A stretch of 64,000 nt of DNA from CBDDHT01 sp965228615 (lineage in GTDB: Bacteria > Pseudomonadota > Alphaproteobacteria > Rhizobiales > Methyloligellaceae), in assembly GCA_965228615.1 (NCBI GenBank), contig CBDDHT010000004.1, forward strand, positions 2,790,001 to 2,854,000, read 5' to 3'. Under the pieces are notes generated by a model, which made no database searches, was not told the DNA's origin, and saw nothing but the letters and a program-made list of their open reading frames with translations. Positions 63,837 through 64,000 of this stretch are shown here, piece after piece. A program made the translations under genes and the position numbers. Within the stretch, counting starts at the first letter, position 1. Every line of letters begins with the position of its first letter.

Positions 63837-64000
63837 GGCCAGGGTGGTGCTCAGCACACCTGTTTGCAGTAACTGATCAAGCAAGCAGCTCAGGAACGAG
63901 GGTTTCATGCGGCAATCAAACAGCCCACATTGGACGGCGTCCGGATGGACGTTGCCATATAGATGGGAGATAGGAAATTAGCATACGACGTTTCAGTCAC
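63837..64000 (+). pseudogene. Decayed copy of the ATPase C-terminal domain
   Basis: From GGCCAGGGTGGTGC at 63837 to the window edge the sequence aligns with 61184-61350, the start of the nuclease-like domain of the ATPase gene. Many substitutions are present, with in-frame stops such as TAA and TAG. It is an old remnant, not a working gene. It may continue beyond the window. Confidence 0.75.

Larger units (their letters stand above)
35203..64000. mobile_element. Integrated element at comM, left end to beyond the window
   Basis: From the comM break rightwards the sequence changes in composition (visibly more A+T, with long A+T tracts at 38.5-39.7, 43.3-44.3 and 46.3-46.9 kb). It is rich in recombinases, ATPases, regulators and unknown genes. 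At least 28.8 kb is present; the right end and the second comM half are not in the window. No relaxase or type IV channel genes were recognised, so self-transfer is not shown. Confidence 0.8.

Noticed and set aside
63776..63973. Plus-strand frame of 65 codons near the right edge
   Set aside because: It lies in the decayed copy of the ATPase tail in a different frame from the original domain, so it is a chance frame.
34161..64000. CRISPR array or tRNA-based attachment
   Set aside because: No regular spacer-repeat array and no tRNA gene was seen; integration is in comM.

Overview
The window is chromosomal DNA of an alphaproteobacterium. The evidence is a DUF1127 protein, tripartite (TRAP) uptake genes, AtuA-type catabolic genes, paired NDP-forming acyl-CoA synthetases, a ThiS/MoaD-like protein and codon use rich in G+C at third positions. 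The genus cannot be named from sequence alone. About the first 35.2 kb is ordinary chromosome. From about 35.2 kb to the right edge lies a visibly more AT-rich integrated element that has cut the gene comM (yifB).

Chromosomal part. A truncated membrane-protein gene (1-365) is followed by a BNR/Asp-box propeller gene overlapping a ThiS/MoaD-like gene. Next come a 3-oxoadipyl-CoA-type thiolase (pcaF), an alpha/beta hydrolase overlapping an epimerase/dehydrogenase, a PaiB-type FMN protein, an Old Yellow Enzyme, two divergent DMT exporters and a cupin. A minus-strand cluster at 9.5-14.5 kb encodes an AtuA-like pair and a complete DctP-Q-M TRAP importer. It is divergent from an NDP-forming acyl-CoA synthetase plus enoyl-CoA hydratase. 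A second synthetase with an acyl-CoA dehydrogenase lies at 21.7-25.0 kb. Together these look like uptake, CoA activation and beta-oxidation-like breakdown of an unidentified organic acid. Between them is a 1085-residue caspase-fold protein with Sel1-like repeats. The rest (25-34 kb) holds an SDR enzyme, a TAXI-type binding protein, a hydrolase, a LysR regulator divergent from a DUF1127 gene, and several secreted or unknown proteins.

Integrated element (about 35.2 kb to beyond 64 kb). A large serine recombinase gene sits at the left junction and its last codons lie in comM DNA. The element carries a second large serine recombinase with two overlapping small genes, two P-loop conjugation/HerA-type ATPases (one with a C-terminal nuclease-like domain), and a primase-helicase-like ATPase. 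It also has a membrane-anchored ParA-like ATPase, a RuvC-like protein with an apparently missing first acidic residue, a two-partner secretion pair (TpsB/TpsA), two bactofilins, XRE regulators and many unknown small proteins. No relaxase, VirB channel genes or tRNA genes were recognised. The right end and the other half of comM are outside the window.

The most notable signals are: (1) two 121-bp near-identical repeats with 9-bp-spaced GTAGAC motifs that bracket a bactofilin cassette; (2) the 57.2-63.7 kb gene set (RuvC-like, small membrane proteins, ATPase-nuclease, membrane ParA), which matches no system I can name; (3) a decayed copy of the ATPase tail at the right edge; (4) three degenerate 64-bp tandem units over the 3' end of the second recombinase gene; (5) a TpsA protein with an unusual helical C-terminus followed by a tiny two-helix membrane protein.
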